25,970 bases of DNA from an uncultured Bacilli bacterium (lineage in GTDB: Bacteria > Bacillota_I > Bacilli_A > RF39 > UBA660), in the NCBI GenBank assembly GCA_910587725.1, contig CAJUNG010000024.1, positions 1 to 25,970 on the forward strand, given 5' to 3'. The notes beneath the pieces were generated by a model. That model saw nothing but the letters and a program-made list of their open reading frames with translations, ran no database searches and had not been told where the DNA came from. Shown here piece by piece: positions 1 to 7,297 of the stretch. Position numbers and translations under genes: made by a program. Numbering within the stretch: position 1 is the first letter of the stretch; the number at the start of each line of letters is the position of its first letter.

Positions 1-146
1 ACTTAGTATACCATTACTAAAGTTTTTTGTGTCTATATTTCTATACTAACACCATAATACTAATTTTTAGTTTAAATTACAATTTTTCAAGAAATTCACA
101 AAAAACACTTGTAAAAGCTTAGAAAGTCACTGTTATTATAAAATTT

Positions 147-668
147 GTGGATAGAAATCCTGAAAATTTTGAAAAAAGGTTTACTAACGATGAAACAAAT
201 GTATATTTAGATATTAAAAAAAGAATACTTAATTTGAATAATTATTTAAATCAAACAGAGAAAGAAATTCATAATAAATATCCAGACATAGATTTTAAAA
301 CCTGCCCTAAATGTCATAAAAAATGTGTTAAAGTAAATCATATTGAATGTGAGTGCTACCTATGTGGAATTAATTATTCTGATACAACATATGAAAGAAA
401 AAAGTATATTGAAAAAAATCAACCATCTTATAGAGAAATTAGCCAAGGAGCACTTCAAATTGAAGAAATCGAATGTCCATTTTGTAATGATGTAATGCTA
501 ATAGATTATGAAAATGATAAAGCAATATGTTTTATGTGTAATGAAGAATCATGTATTGATGATATAGATAACTGCGAGAGATGTGGAAAGTTTGGAATTA
601 CAGGAATTTGTGATGATTGCTTAGAAGATATGGCTCTAATGCAATGGGAAATTTCAAGAGGAAAATAA
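147..668 (+). CDS. Cysteine-rich zinc-ribbon protein, function unknown
   Basis: A 173-aa acidic protein with a helical, charged N-terminal ~50 residues followed by three clusters of paired cysteines: C53/C56/C60 with C68/C70/C73, then C110/C113 with C128/C131, then C143/C146 with C155/C158. Such CxxC pairs are typical of zinc ribbons that bind nucleic acid or protein partners; the actual role is unknown. The start is uncertain. GTG at 147 is the only usual start codon near the N terminus and has no clear Shine-Dalgarno sequence; the frame opens at 123, so the gene could be leaderless or have lost its 5' end. It ends with TAA and faces the convergent gene at 807 across a shared terminator. No membrane segment or catalytic motif is visible. 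Confidence 0.7.
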   Translation: MDRNPENFEKRFTNDETNVYLDIKKRILNLNNYLNQTEKEIHNKYPDIDFKTCPKCHKKCVKVNHIECECYLCGINYSDTTYERKKYIEKNQPSYREISQGALQIEEIECPFCNDVMLIDYENDKAICFMCNEESCIDDIDNCERCGKFGITGICDDCLEDMALMQWEISRGK

Positions 669-710
669 AAATAGAAAAATTTAAATAAAGGGTATAGGTT
701 TCCCATAATA

Positions 711-735
711 GAAAACCTTGAGGGCGTAGGTTTTC
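711..735. other. Stem-loop after the zinc-ribbon gene
   Basis: Perfect 8-bp inverted repeat GAAAACCT / AGGTTTTC with a 9-nt loop, 43 nt after the stop codon. It has no T-run, so it is not a typical terminator by itself. Role unknown. Confidence 0.4.
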
Positions 736-765
736 AGTGCTGGCTAGCTAGGACAATACAGATAT

Positions 766-806
766 AAAAATAAGCACAATCTATTATTTAGAAAGTGCTT
801 ATTTTT
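766..806. terminator. Bidirectional rho-independent terminator
   Basis: AAAAATAAGCAC pairs with GTGCTTATTTTT around a 17-nt loop, with an A-run on one side and a T-run on the other. It lies between the convergent genes 147-668 and 807-1118 and can end transcription from both. Confidence 0.85.
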
Positions 807-1118
807 TTACATATATTTTTCAATTTTTAATGGATTATCATTAACTATTTTTAGATTAAATTTTATTTTTAAAATTTTCTTTATCTTTGGAATTAGACTA
901 TTAATATCACAATTAACATTAAATATATCAATCGCAGAATTAATATGATTATATAAAGGACAATCGGATAGACAATCTCTACTATATCCATTTGCTAGAT
1001 AAAATGCTATGGTATCTGGAATAACATAATTAATCATATATTCATTGTAGTTGTCATAAAAAGGTAAAAGTACCTCTTCAAATTCTTTATCAATTATATC
1101 TTCTTTACCTTTTATCAT
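807..1118 (-). CDS. Unknown ~105-aa protein, member of a three-copy family in this window
   Basis: A 103-aa acidic soluble protein not recognised from any named family. By eye it aligns along its whole length with the products at 4512-4838 and 4835-5158. Shared positions include a PF motif near residue 19, an aromatic-rich AFYLANGY segment, an AID segment, an ILK-x-K(F/Y)NL stretch and a D-x-PL-x-x-E tail. It overlaps the TnpV gene by 4 nt (ATGA), so the two are translationally coupled. The other two copies sit in a separate cassette, in tandem. Loss of function is not suggested: the frame is intact and ends at TAA inside the shared terminator. Confidence 0.75.
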   Translation of the reverse strand: MIKGKEDIIDKEFEEVLLPFYDNYNEYMINYVIPDTIAFYLANGYSRDCLSDCPLYNHINSAIDIFNVNCDINSLIPKIKKILKIKFNLKIVNDNPLKIEKYM

Positions 1119-1477
1119 ACAGTATCTCCATAGATAAGTTCTTTTAAAATTATTTCTTCAGCAGTATTTTTATAGTTATTCATTTTTTGTACCCATAACA
1201 TTTGATTAGTTGCTTTCAATTCTTCAGTAATAGAGTCATCTAGTCTGACAAGTTCGTTAATTAGATAATTAACTTTTTCTTTTGCTTCAATACTGACTGA
1301 AAAAAGATGATCAAATAATTTATTTTGCATTAATAATTGTTGATATAGGGCAGATTTATTCTTTTTTAGATAGTATAATCTCATTAATCCATATTTATTT
1401 AAATTTTCATATTTTCTTTGTTTTAAAGTAAGATTTGGTAATAAATAATCACCACATTTAGTATAAGTTATTTCCAT
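1115..1477 (-). CDS. tnpV: TnpV family transposon-encoded protein
   Basis: A 120-aa protein that I recognise as TnpV. It has an N-terminal GDYLLPNL segment, KYG-x-MR-x-YLK, LYxQLL-x-x-KLFDHL and the family's hallmark tail LKATNQMLWVQKMNN with AEEIILKELIY. TnpV was first described on Tn4451-type integrative elements of Clostridium and is common on Firmicutes mobile elements; its biochemical role is not established. A clear ribosome site (GAAAGGAAAA) precedes the ATG at 1477. The stop codon TGA overlaps the start of the downstream gene at 1118. Its presence outside the left integrase end marks the left flank as mobile DNA too. Confidence 0.9.
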   Translation of the reverse strand: MEITYTKCGDYLLPNLTLKQRKYENLNKYGLMRLYYLKKNKSALYQQLLMQNKLFDHLFSVSIEAKEKVNYLINELVRLDDSITEELKATNQMLWVQKMNNYKNTAEEIILKELIYGDTV

Positions 1478-1530
1478 AATATTTTTCCTTTCAATTTTTG
1501 GAAGAATATAAGAGTAGTATTATCTATTTT

Positions 1531-1554
1531 AGGTACCCAAATAGGTACTCAAAC
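1531..1554. repeat. Tandem 12-nt direct repeat, possible integrase arm sites
   Basis: AGGTACCCAAAT followed directly by AGGTACTCAAAC (two mismatches). It lies in the 372-nt gene-free stretch 1478-1849, which otherwise holds the tnpV upstream region and the hairpin at 1665. Its position beyond the hairpin of an integrase end suggests arm-type binding sites, but this is inference. Confidence 0.4.
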
Positions 1555-1664
1555 TATAAAATTAAGTAATATATTTTAATTTTTATTAATCTAAAATGAT
1601 TTAAAATTGCTTAAAATATAAGGAACTAATTAGCAATAATTAATTTTATACGCAATAAATTTTA

Positions 1665-1705
1665 GCCCCCTGAAGGAGCACGATACAATGTGCTCCACTT
1701 TTTTT
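1665..1705 (+). terminator. GCCCCCTGAA-flanked hairpin (element end, terminator-like), copy 1
   Basis: GCCCCCTGAA is followed by the hairpin GGAGCAC - 8-nt loop - GTGCTCC and then ACTTTTTTT, which is terminator-like for plus-strand transcription. The same block, with a different stem and loop (GGAGCC, GAAA, GGCTCC) but identical flanks, occurs at 15535-15569. Both copies lie just beyond the 3' end of a minus-strand tyrosine integrase, 98-153 nt from its stop codon. Confidence 0.75.
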
Positions 1706-1849
1706 GCCCTTTATTTATAAGGGTTTGTAGCATTTCATATTTTTGAAATATGCCTTTATGTAACAGTTATGTAACAATTTTAGGCATTTTTCAAATTTTA
1801 AACATAAAAAAATAAGGAACTTGGCATATATCCAAATTCCTTATTTCTA

Positions 1850-2332
1850 TTATAAACTCATTTCAAAGTCATCTTTATTATCTTTATAATCATTTGATTT
1901 ATCGCACTCAATATTTTTTTCTCTCGTATCATTTAATTTGTCAATAAGACCAATGATATTGTCTAGTTTATTTTTAAACATATGAGAGTAGGTATTTAAT
2001 GTTTCATCAATTTTAGAGTGTCCTAAATATTTAGCAACAAGCGTTATGTCAGTACCATTATTGATTAGTAGGGAAGCACATGAGTGCCTAAAATCGTGTA
2101 TTCTAATAACTTTAACACCTGCTTCTTTACATTTATTGTTTTTTCTTCTTCTAATGACATCATCTCCAAGAGGGGTAGAATTTCCAAATATAAACCAACT
2201 TTCTTGAAAATTAGTATAACTCATAGCACTTTGTTTTAATTCTTTTAAATCATTAACTAACTCTTTTGGAATACAAATAGTATCCAGGTTATATGAGAGA
2301 AAATTTATTTTAATGATTTGTTCTAAAGGGTG
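1850..2332 (-). pseudogene. int: Tyrosine integrase, C-terminal fragment
   Basis: The open part from 2224 gives 124 aa containing the C-terminal catalytic box of Tn916-type integrases: HDFRHSCAS (H-x-x-R), YLGHS and the nucleophile tyrosine in NTYSHMF. The frame is open back to a TAG at 2333. Homology to the integrase at 15658 (its TIPISTTLLNDLAELKK region versus TICIPKELVNDLKELKQ here) continues to about 2290 and then stops. The first catalytic Arg, the Lys and the whole N-terminal half are missing, so it cannot be active. The break coincides with the inverted repeat at 2321-2385, where the foreign-looking cassette begins. Confidence 0.85.
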
Positions 2333-2385
2333 CTAAATCCTTTGAATACTTGGGACGCTGAGTATTTGGATTACACCTTTTAGAA
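2321..2385. other. 65-nt structured inverted repeat at the integrase break point
   Basis: TTCTAAAGGGTG pairs with CACCTTTTAGAA (one G-T), then AATCC with GGATT, then AATACT with AGTATT, around the loop TGGGACGCTG. It sits exactly where integrase homology ends and 58 nt before the first gene of the plus-strand cassette. It could be the terminal repeat of the inserted segment, a leader RNA of the operon, or an origin-type hairpin. No class of known riboswitch could be assigned. Confidence 0.55.
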
Positions 2386-2442
2386 ACATCTCACAAAGTG
2401 GCTAGAAATGGCCAATAACGGGTTTATGAAAGAGGCGTTTAG

Positions 2443-2658
2443 ATGAAAGATAGAAAATGGGTGCTGAAAATTAATAATAAGTGTGCAGATAATGTTAAAG
2501 AAGAATTAAATCTAAATGAAGATGATAGGGTTTCTAACAACAAACGAGATAAGTTATCTATTTTGAAGACAAACGCTATGGAAACTATTAATAATTTGAT
2601 TAACGAGTATGAAAAATCTGAGACTACTGATGAACAGGAGCGTTCTAATGAAGAATAA
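2443..2658 (+). CDS. Small charged protein, paralog of the next gene
   Basis: A 71-aa hydrophilic protein of unknown function. Its first ~50 residues align with the N terminus of the next protein: MK-x-x-x-W-x-L-x-I-x-x-K at the start and a K-L-x-ILK-x-(N/D)A segment later. A ribosome site (AAGAGG) precedes the ATG at 2443. The next gene starts inside its last codons, so the pair is translationally coupled. It is the first gene of the plus-strand cassette. Confidence 0.65.
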   Translation: MKDRKWVLKINNKCADNVKEELNLNEDDRVSNNKRDKLSILKTNAMETINNLINEYEKSETTDEQERSNEE

Positions 2659-3121
2659 AGACTGGTTATTGAGAATTAAAGGTAAACATGCAGTAACTGT
2701 TTTTACTGATGGTGAAGTTAGGTATAGTGTTGGTAAGCAGAAACTTTTTATTTTAAAGAAAGATGCGTTACAAGAGTTGGAATCTTTAGTTAGACTTAAT
2801 TTAAGTGTTCCAAATGATTCAACAACAGGTAACGTTATCCGCTTTAAGGATAGAAAGGAAGTATTTACGCTTTACAATCGTGAGCTTTATACGAAGATTT
2901 GGAAAATTATTTATGATGCTGATAATGTTAAAGGCAACATTGATGAATTGGCTGAGCTTACTTTAATGATGGAATATGCTATTATTCATGGGGATATAGA
3001 TAGCGATGTTCCACTTGAGGTACTAGATCCCCATAGTTTGATACAATATTTAGATATTGATGTTTATAATGATTCACTAATTAATTTAATTCTAACTAAG
3101 AACAATGAATTGTATTATTAA
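2648..3121 (+). CDS. Unknown 157-aa cassette protein
   Basis: The start is set at ATG 2648 because a ribosome site (CAGGAG) lies 8 nt upstream and the resulting N terminus, MKNKDWLLRIKGKHA, matches its upstream neighbour; an in-frame start at 2609 would lie inside that neighbour and lacks a site. The N-terminal ~55 residues are the duplicated domain. The remaining ~100 residues are an acidic helical domain with no motif I recognise. It ends with TAA at 3121, just before a terminator. It is likely soluble. Confidence 0.65.
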   Translation: MKNKDWLLRIKGKHAVTVFTDGEVRYSVGKQKLFILKKDALQELESLVRLNLSVPNDSTTGNVIRFKDRKEVFTLYNRELYTKIWKIIYDADNVKGNIDELAELTLMMEYAIIHGDIDSDVPLEVLDPHSLIQYLDIDVYNDSLINLILTKNNELYY

Positions 3122-3142
3122 GAGATATATTTATTTATAAAT

Positions 3143-3168
3143 AACAACCTAATTATGGGTTGTTTTTA
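3143..3168 (+). terminator. Rho-independent terminator
   Basis: AACAACC pairs with GGTTGTT around an 8-nt loop and runs into a T-tract, 22 nt after the stop codon of 2648-3121. Confidence 0.8.
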
Positions 3169-3280
3169 GTTAATAATTTATTCTGTTTTAGAAGAATTAA
3201 TAATTTAGAAATATGTTCTAACTCTATTGATTTATAGTTTGATTTATTGTTAAATTAACAACAATTAAGGAGTTAGAAAT

Positions 3281-3649
3281 ATGAAAGAAGAAACAATAGA
3301 AAATGATAAATTGATATATGATAAAATCCAACTTCCTAAGCACAATTATATTACTTCAAATTTATTGATTAAGAGGAAGTTTATTAACGAAGATGATATC
3401 GAAACTTTTATGTATGATGCTCTGTTTGAAGAATTAATTATACAACAACAATATGATTTTAAGATTGTCCTTATTTCGGCAAGTTATGTAATAGCGAGGA
3501 TAAAGTCGAACAAATTTCTTGATTAGGATGGGCACCCTGTTCGAAATAGGTATGCTTATTTTCGGTCATCAATAATATGGGACTTGAAGAGACTTACTGG
3601 AAGAGTTGATATGGGTTGGTTGGATTGGTCGGATGATGATTATGGATGA
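3281..3649 (+). pseudogene. Unknown protein interrupted by in-frame TAG
   Basis: A strong ribosome site (AAGGAG) precedes ATG 3281. The frame gives 81 aa, meets TAG at 3524, and then stays open in the same frame for another 40 codons, rich in Trp, Tyr and Arg (for example GHPVRNRYAYFRSSI and MGWLDWSDDDYG), to TGA at 3647. The post-stop part looks coding, so the full product was probably ~122 aa. A terminator begins at its last codon. The A-YF-x-S-(S/A) region vaguely recalls C-terminal helices of plasmid replication initiators, but this is too weak to name. Either a nonsense mutation or readthrough is possible. Confidence 0.55.
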
Positions 3650-3672
3650 TACTAGCAAGTATCTTTTATTTT
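3648..3672 (+). terminator. Rho-independent terminator
   Basis: GATACT - AGCA - AGTATC followed by TTTTATTTT, overlapping the end of the TAG-interrupted gene. This supports 3649 as the true 3' end of that gene. Confidence 0.75.
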
Positions 3673-3736
3673 GCAAGAAAGGTGCTTACAAATTGTTCTT
3701 AGTATGGTATATAAACAAGCGGATGGTGGTGATTAA

Positions 3737-4471
3737 GTGAAAACTGAGACTAAGGTTGAGTTGCTGAAGTATATGCTACTGAACCAGAGTTATGATTATG
3801 ACATGATGCTGTATGATCTGATTCGTCGTAAGAGATTAAGTGAAGCAATTTCTAGGATTGATGAACGAACTTTTTATTTCAATATACAAGCTGAAGATGG
3901 AAGTGTGTCTGCTAGGCAATTTTTAAACATTCTACATGAGTTTATAAGGTTTATGAAGTTATACTTCTATAATATTGCACCTTTATCTTCCTGTATAGAT
4001 TATGTTGTGGAGTGTAGCGAGTTAGAACTGACTAACCTGTTAAGTTATAAAAGTAGTAAATTAAGAGGTTTTTATTATAAGTTAGATGATGCTACTTTTT
4101 GGGAACTACTTAACAAGCTGATTATTAGTAGTTTTATTAGTAATGTTAAATATGTTGCTTCTATTAAAGATGTTCTAGATGATATACAAGTTTCATTGAG
4201 GAATGTTGATGAGTACAGTTTAGAAGAAAGTAGGAAGATATTAGTTCTGATGTCGGATATAGTATTCTGTCAAAGAGGTCAAGGACATGTAATGAGGTTG
4301 TTCGAGAAGATGGATTGTCGTTTAGAAAAATATTCTGATATGGATATGACTAGGCGAAAGAAATCTGTTGATGATTTTAAGAAGAAGTACATTGATTCAT
4401 GTATTGCTGATTATGACAAGATGATTAAGAGTTACTACTATAAGAAGAAATACTTGAAGTATTTTAGTTAG
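3737..4471 (+). CDS. Unknown 244-aa helical protein
   Basis: Starts at GTG 3737 with a GGTGGTGA ribosome site just upstream; an in-frame TAA immediately precedes the GTG and fixes the start. The product is rich in Leu, Tyr, Ser and Asp and appears all-helical, with a strongly basic C-terminal tail (KKKY repeats over the last ~40 residues) that could contact nucleic acid or membrane phosphates. No known motif, signal peptide or clear membrane segment. It lies upstream of the two tandem paralogs at 4512 and 4835 and may be co-transcribed with them. Confidence 0.65.
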   Translation: MKTETKVELLKYMLLNQSYDYDMMLYDLIRRKRLSEAISRIDERTFYFNIQAEDGSVSARQFLNILHEFIRFMKLYFYNIAPLSSCIDYVVECSELELTNLLSYKSSKLRGFYYKLDDATFWELLNKLIISSFISNVKYVASIKDVLDDIQVSLRNVDEYSLEESRKILVLMSDIVFCQRGQGHVMRLFEKMDCRLEKYSDMDMTRRKKSVDDFKKKYIDSCIADYDKMIKSYYYKKKYLKYFS

Positions 4472-4511
4472 ATTATATAATGTTATTTGTAATGGTATGG
4501 AGGAATGAATT

Positions 4512-4838
4512 TTGTTTAGATTTGAAGATGGCGAAGATATAGCACCAGAAGAACATGCTACAATTGTAGAACCATTTTTTGAAGTATGTACTGAGCATTT
4601 GGAAAAGAAGATAGCACCAAGTTTTGTATGTTTTTTCATTGTAACTGGTTATAGGCGAAATGCACTATGGCAAGCACCTTTGGATATTTTTATCGGTTCA
4701 GCACTAGATATGTTAAATTTTGAGTGTAAGGATTATGCAACTCTTAAAGAAAAGGTTATTAAAATATTGTATAATAGGTATAAGTTAAGAGTAATAAACG
4801 AGGATCCTTTAGACTTTGAGGAAGTGAGGAAATTATGA
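4512..4838 (+). CDS. Unknown ~105-aa family, second copy
   Basis: A 108-aa acidic protein paralogous to the genes at 807 and 4835: EPFF near residue 20, CFFIVTGYRRNAL, a SALDM segment, KILYNRYKL and NEDPLDFEE. TTG at 4512 is the start because GGAGGA lies at the right distance and the alignment with the paralogs begins there. Its TGA stop overlaps the ATG of the next gene (ATGA). The coincident C-terminal ends of all three paralogs show that TGA is read as stop here. Function unknown. Confidence 0.75.
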   Translation: MFRFEDGEDIAPEEHATIVEPFFEVCTEHLEKKIAPSFVCFFIVTGYRRNALWQAPLDIFIGSALDMLNFECKDYATLKEKVIKILYNRYKLRVINEDPLDFEEVRKL

Positions 4839-5158
4839 TTCGATCTGATTTTGATATTAGCGAAGAAGATTATGACAAAATAAGTATACCTTTTGGTAAT
4901 GCACTTGATGAGTATTTAAGAGATAATTTTATTTATGATTGGATGGCTTTCTATGTTGCTAAGGGTTACCAGATGGATGCTTTATTTGAGGGAACCCTAA
5001 GTGGTGTTTTCAACGCCGCAATTGATAGTGTATGTGATATTAAATTTGGTTCTACTGAAGATATCGAGAGACTTAAAGCAATTTTGAAAGATAAGTACAA
5101 CCTTTTATTAACAAGTGATACTCATTTAGAGATTGAAGAGATACCAACACGAAAATAG
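4835..5158 (+). CDS. Unknown ~105-aa family, third copy
   Basis: A 107-aa protein, tandem paralog of 4512-4838, with IPFGNALDEYL, MAFYVAKGYQMDAL, NAAIDS, AILKDKYNLL and a THLEIEE tail. Overlapping starts and stops make the pair translationally coupled, which suggests that the two products act together, perhaps as a heteromer. It ends with TAG at 5156 inside a strong terminator. Function unknown; no catalytic motif seen. Confidence 0.75.
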   Translation: MIRSDFDISEEDYDKISIPFGNALDEYLRDNFIYDWMAFYVAKGYQMDALFEGTLSGVFNAAIDSVCDIKFGSTEDIERLKAILKDKYNLLLTSDTHLEIEEIPTRK

Positions 5159-5186
5159 GATCAGTTATTGCAACTGGTCCTATTTA
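5154..5186. terminator. Bidirectional terminator
   Basis: AATAGGATCAGTT pairs with AACTGGTCCTATT (one mismatch) around ATTGC. It separates the plus-strand gene ending at 5158 from the minus-strand regulator ending at 5199. Confidence 0.8.
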
Positions 5187-5198
5187 TATGTTATCAAT

Positions 5199-5450
5199 TC
5201 ATTGTTTTTCTACATCTTCTGTTTCTTCAAAGAGTTTAGACAATGGTACGTTCAATGCCTTTGCAAATCCATAGGCAGTACCAATGCTACATGTTTGATG
5301 TACTGATTTAGATTCAAGATTTTTTATGAAACTTAGAGCATATCTACTTTTTATGGAAAGTTGTTCTTGGGTAAGTCCAGCTTCTTTTCGATATTTCTTT
5401 AGGTTTCTTGCTAACAAAATGTATGCGTAGTTCTCATCGATTTTATCCAT
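5199..5450 (-). CDS. Cro/C1-type helix-turn-helix regulator
   Basis: An 83-aa protein that is essentially one XRE-type DNA-binding domain: LKKYRKEAGLTQEQLSIKS, a variable recognition helix, then SKLFEE at the end. The start is ATG at 5450 because GAGGTGG lies 5 nt upstream; an in-frame start further up has no such site. It is divergent from the GIY-YIG gene at 5552, so it probably represses that promoter and its own. It is the only transcriptional regulator inside the 2443-10225 cassette. Confidence 0.85.
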   Translation of the reverse strand: MDKIDENYAYILLARNLKKYRKEAGLTQEQLSIKSRYALSFIKNLESKSVHQTCSIGTAYGFAKALNVPLSKLFEETEDVEKQ

Positions 5451-5500
5451 TTGTTCCACCTCATTTAATTTTATCAATAAAAATTATTATAAAAGGTCTA

Positions 5501-5528
5501 TTGTTAACATACTATTTTGTGATATAAT
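5501..5528 (+). promoter_or_regulatory. Sigma-A type promoter for the GIY-YIG operon
   Basis: TTGTTA, 16-bp spacer, TATAAT; the start codon of the next gene lies 24 nt downstream with a GAGGTGG ribosome site between. It falls in the gap shared with the divergent Cro-like regulator. Confidence 0.75.
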
Positions 5529-5551
5529 ATTCTTGATGAGGTGGTGTTTTT

Positions 5552-6196
5552 ATGAGTAAAATTTCTAATGGTGAGGGGTTTATCTATGTATATCCGTGTA
5601 TAATGGGTGGTACAAAGAATCTTTGTAAGATAGGTGTAACTGACAATTTTAAGGAAAGGATGAGTCAGCATGTTCGCACTCCATATCATGGTTTCAATTG
5701 CATGCTAAACTACCCTAGTTATAAACCTATTGCTACGGCTCTTCGAATAAAAAATATGGATATAGCTGATGAGTTAGTTAAAGATTGTTTTCATGATTAT
5801 CAATTGGCAGGAATTGAAGTATACAATATTAATTATAATGTTGCTATTCAAGAACTTTATAACCTTTTGTATGAACATAAACAATATGTGGAACTAATAG
5901 AAGATGGTGTTACTGATTATGGTTTTCTTGTATTAAAAGAAGAAGTTAAAGTTGATACAACTAAGCCAGTGTTTGAAGCTCTTAGAGATAAAATTTTATC
6001 TAAGTACAATGATGAATTACCTGAGGAGTTGCTACTACTTTTGCGCGATGTAGAAGAATTTAAAACACATTGTTCATCACATTATGAAACGGGAAATTTT
6101 GTCGAATTTTGTGATGGCTTAGTGTTAGATATTGGTGTTTGCAAAGCTAGTAGAGCTTTACTACTAAATAAGTTACAAGAATTATTAAAGGGGTGA
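5552..6196 (+). CDS. GIY-YIG superfamily protein (T5orf172/MUG113-like)
   Basis: A 214-aa protein. The first ~100 residues look like the T5orf172/MUG113 branch of GIY-YIG nucleases: GFIYVYPC (the GIY-equivalent strand), KIGVTDNFKERMSQH (the YIG-equivalent KIG followed by the catalytic Arg region), then AD-x-L-x-K-x-x-F with a conserved helix. The C-terminal ~110 residues are acidic and helical without a known domain. The family cleaves or binds DNA and is common on phages and mobile elements; catalytic activity here is inferred only. A good promoter and a GAGGTGG ribosome site precede ATG 5552. The next gene follows after 6 nt. Confidence 0.7.
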   Translation: MSKISNGEGFIYVYPCIMGGTKNLCKIGVTDNFKERMSQHVRTPYHGFNCMLNYPSYKPIATALRIKNMDIADELVKDCFHDYQLAGIEVYNINYNVAIQELYNLLYEHKQYVELIEDGVTDYGFLVLKEEVKVDTTKPVFEALRDKILSKYNDELPEELLLLLRDVEEFKTHCSSHYETGNFVEFCDGLVLDIGVCKASRALLLNKLQELLKG

Positions 6197-6202
6197 TAAA
6201 TT

Positions 6203-7285
6203 ATGAGTAAGAAACAAATTAAAAAAATTGATGTAGATCAGGATATTGTTAAACCTATAAAGAAGAAAAATAAGCATATTGTATTAAAGGTTCTTTTAGT
6301 GATTATAATTGTTATAATACTATTCTTTAGCTATAGCTTTATTAAGCAGAAGTTATATCAAACTAGAAGTCAGAAGATGACTGAGGAAGTTAATGAGATA
6401 CAAAAAGATAAGGTAGATTATGTTTTTATTGAGATTAACCCTTTTCTTGTTCTAACTATTAAAGATGGTACTGTAGAAGATGTGGCATGCCTTAATGATG
6501 ACTGTGTTTCCATTTATAATGAAATCAAAATTGCAGGTAAAAATATTGATGATAGTATTGATTATTTATATGATTTAGCTAAGTCAAAAGGTTTTGATAC
6601 TTCTAATGGAGTTAAAGTTAGAGCAACTGGAAATGTATATATTGAGAAAAAGGATTATGTTATTGTTGAGTATATTTCAGTAGCAGATAAAGAGGTATTG
6701 CTAGCTGATTTGAAGAACAATGAGAGTATAAAAAATAGTAATAATGAGGGTTATTACACTACCCTATGGGATAAGTTAAAAGCAGATGGTGACTATGGTG
6801 ATGTATATTCTTGTAGTATGAATAATGAAGAATTAGAATGTTATTTTACTGAGAAATTTATATCGAATATTTTTGATGAAAAACAACTAGTTTTAGATTA
6901 CGTAGGATTGGAAAATCAAATCAATAAGTTTTTCAATACACTTGATAAATTTAGAATAAAACACACAAAGAAAGATGATACTGAATATATTTCCATCAAT
7001 TATAATGAATATGTTGCTACAGGTAGTATTAAAATAGAAGATAAAGAGATATTAGCTAATGTTTTATCGAGAAAAATTGGACATCAGAATTCAAGTTCTT
7101 CTTATGAGGAATGTTTACTTGCCGGTACATATGAATACGTTGATTTGAAAGACTTTAATCTTTTAAATCCTAATGATGCTAATAAGATTAAAAGATATAC
7201 ACCTGAGCGAGTAATTAAAGATTGTAAAGAAGTAGAAATGATTAATAATTGTTTGACTGGTAATGGTCCATGTGATTTAGAATAA
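6203..7285 (+). CDS. Membrane-anchored protein with large outer domain, unknown
   Basis: 360 aa: a basic cytoplasmic N terminus (~27 residues rich in Lys), one long hydrophobic segment at about 28-45 (ends in FFSYSF), and then a ~310-residue hydrophilic domain expected outside the cell. Positive charge before the segment favours that orientation. The outer domain has several cysteines (pairs around CLNDDC, CSMNNEELEC and the terminal CLTGNGPC) that could form disulfides. No lipobox or sortase motif. Ribosome site AAGGGGTG; 6 nt after the GIY-YIG gene and 12 nt before the next membrane protein, so one operon. Function unknown. Confidence 0.65.
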   Translation: MSKKQIKKIDVDQDIVKPIKKKNKHIVLKVLLVIIIVIILFFSYSFIKQKLYQTRSQKMTEEVNEIQKDKVDYVFIEINPFLVLTIKDGTVEDVACLNDDCVSIYNEIKIAGKNIDDSIDYLYDLAKSKGFDTSNGVKVRATGNVYIEKKDYVIVEYISVADKEVLLADLKNNESIKNSNNEGYYTTLWDKLKADGDYGDVYSCSMNNEELECYFTEKFISNIFDEKQLVLDYVGLENQINKFFNTLDKFRIKHTKKDDTEYISINYNEYVATGSIKIEDKEILANVLSRKIGHQNSSSSYEECLLAGTYEYVDLKDFNLLNPNDANKIKRYTPERVIKDCKEVEMINNCLTGNGPCDLE

Positions 7286-7297
7286 GAAAGAAGTGTG

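Noticed and set aside
2321..2385. c-di-GMP-I riboswitch, because the loop contains GGGACGC
   Set aside because: The paired regions and the second conserved half of that riboswitch are absent; the match is only seven bases.
2321..2442. Retron or rolling-circle origin
   Set aside because: No reverse transcriptase, relaxase or Rep protein is recognisable in the neighbourhood and no known nick site is seen.
5504..5689. Minus-strand frame opposite the GIY-YIG gene start
   Set aside because: It overlaps the promoter and coding sequence of a well-supported gene and has no ribosome site.
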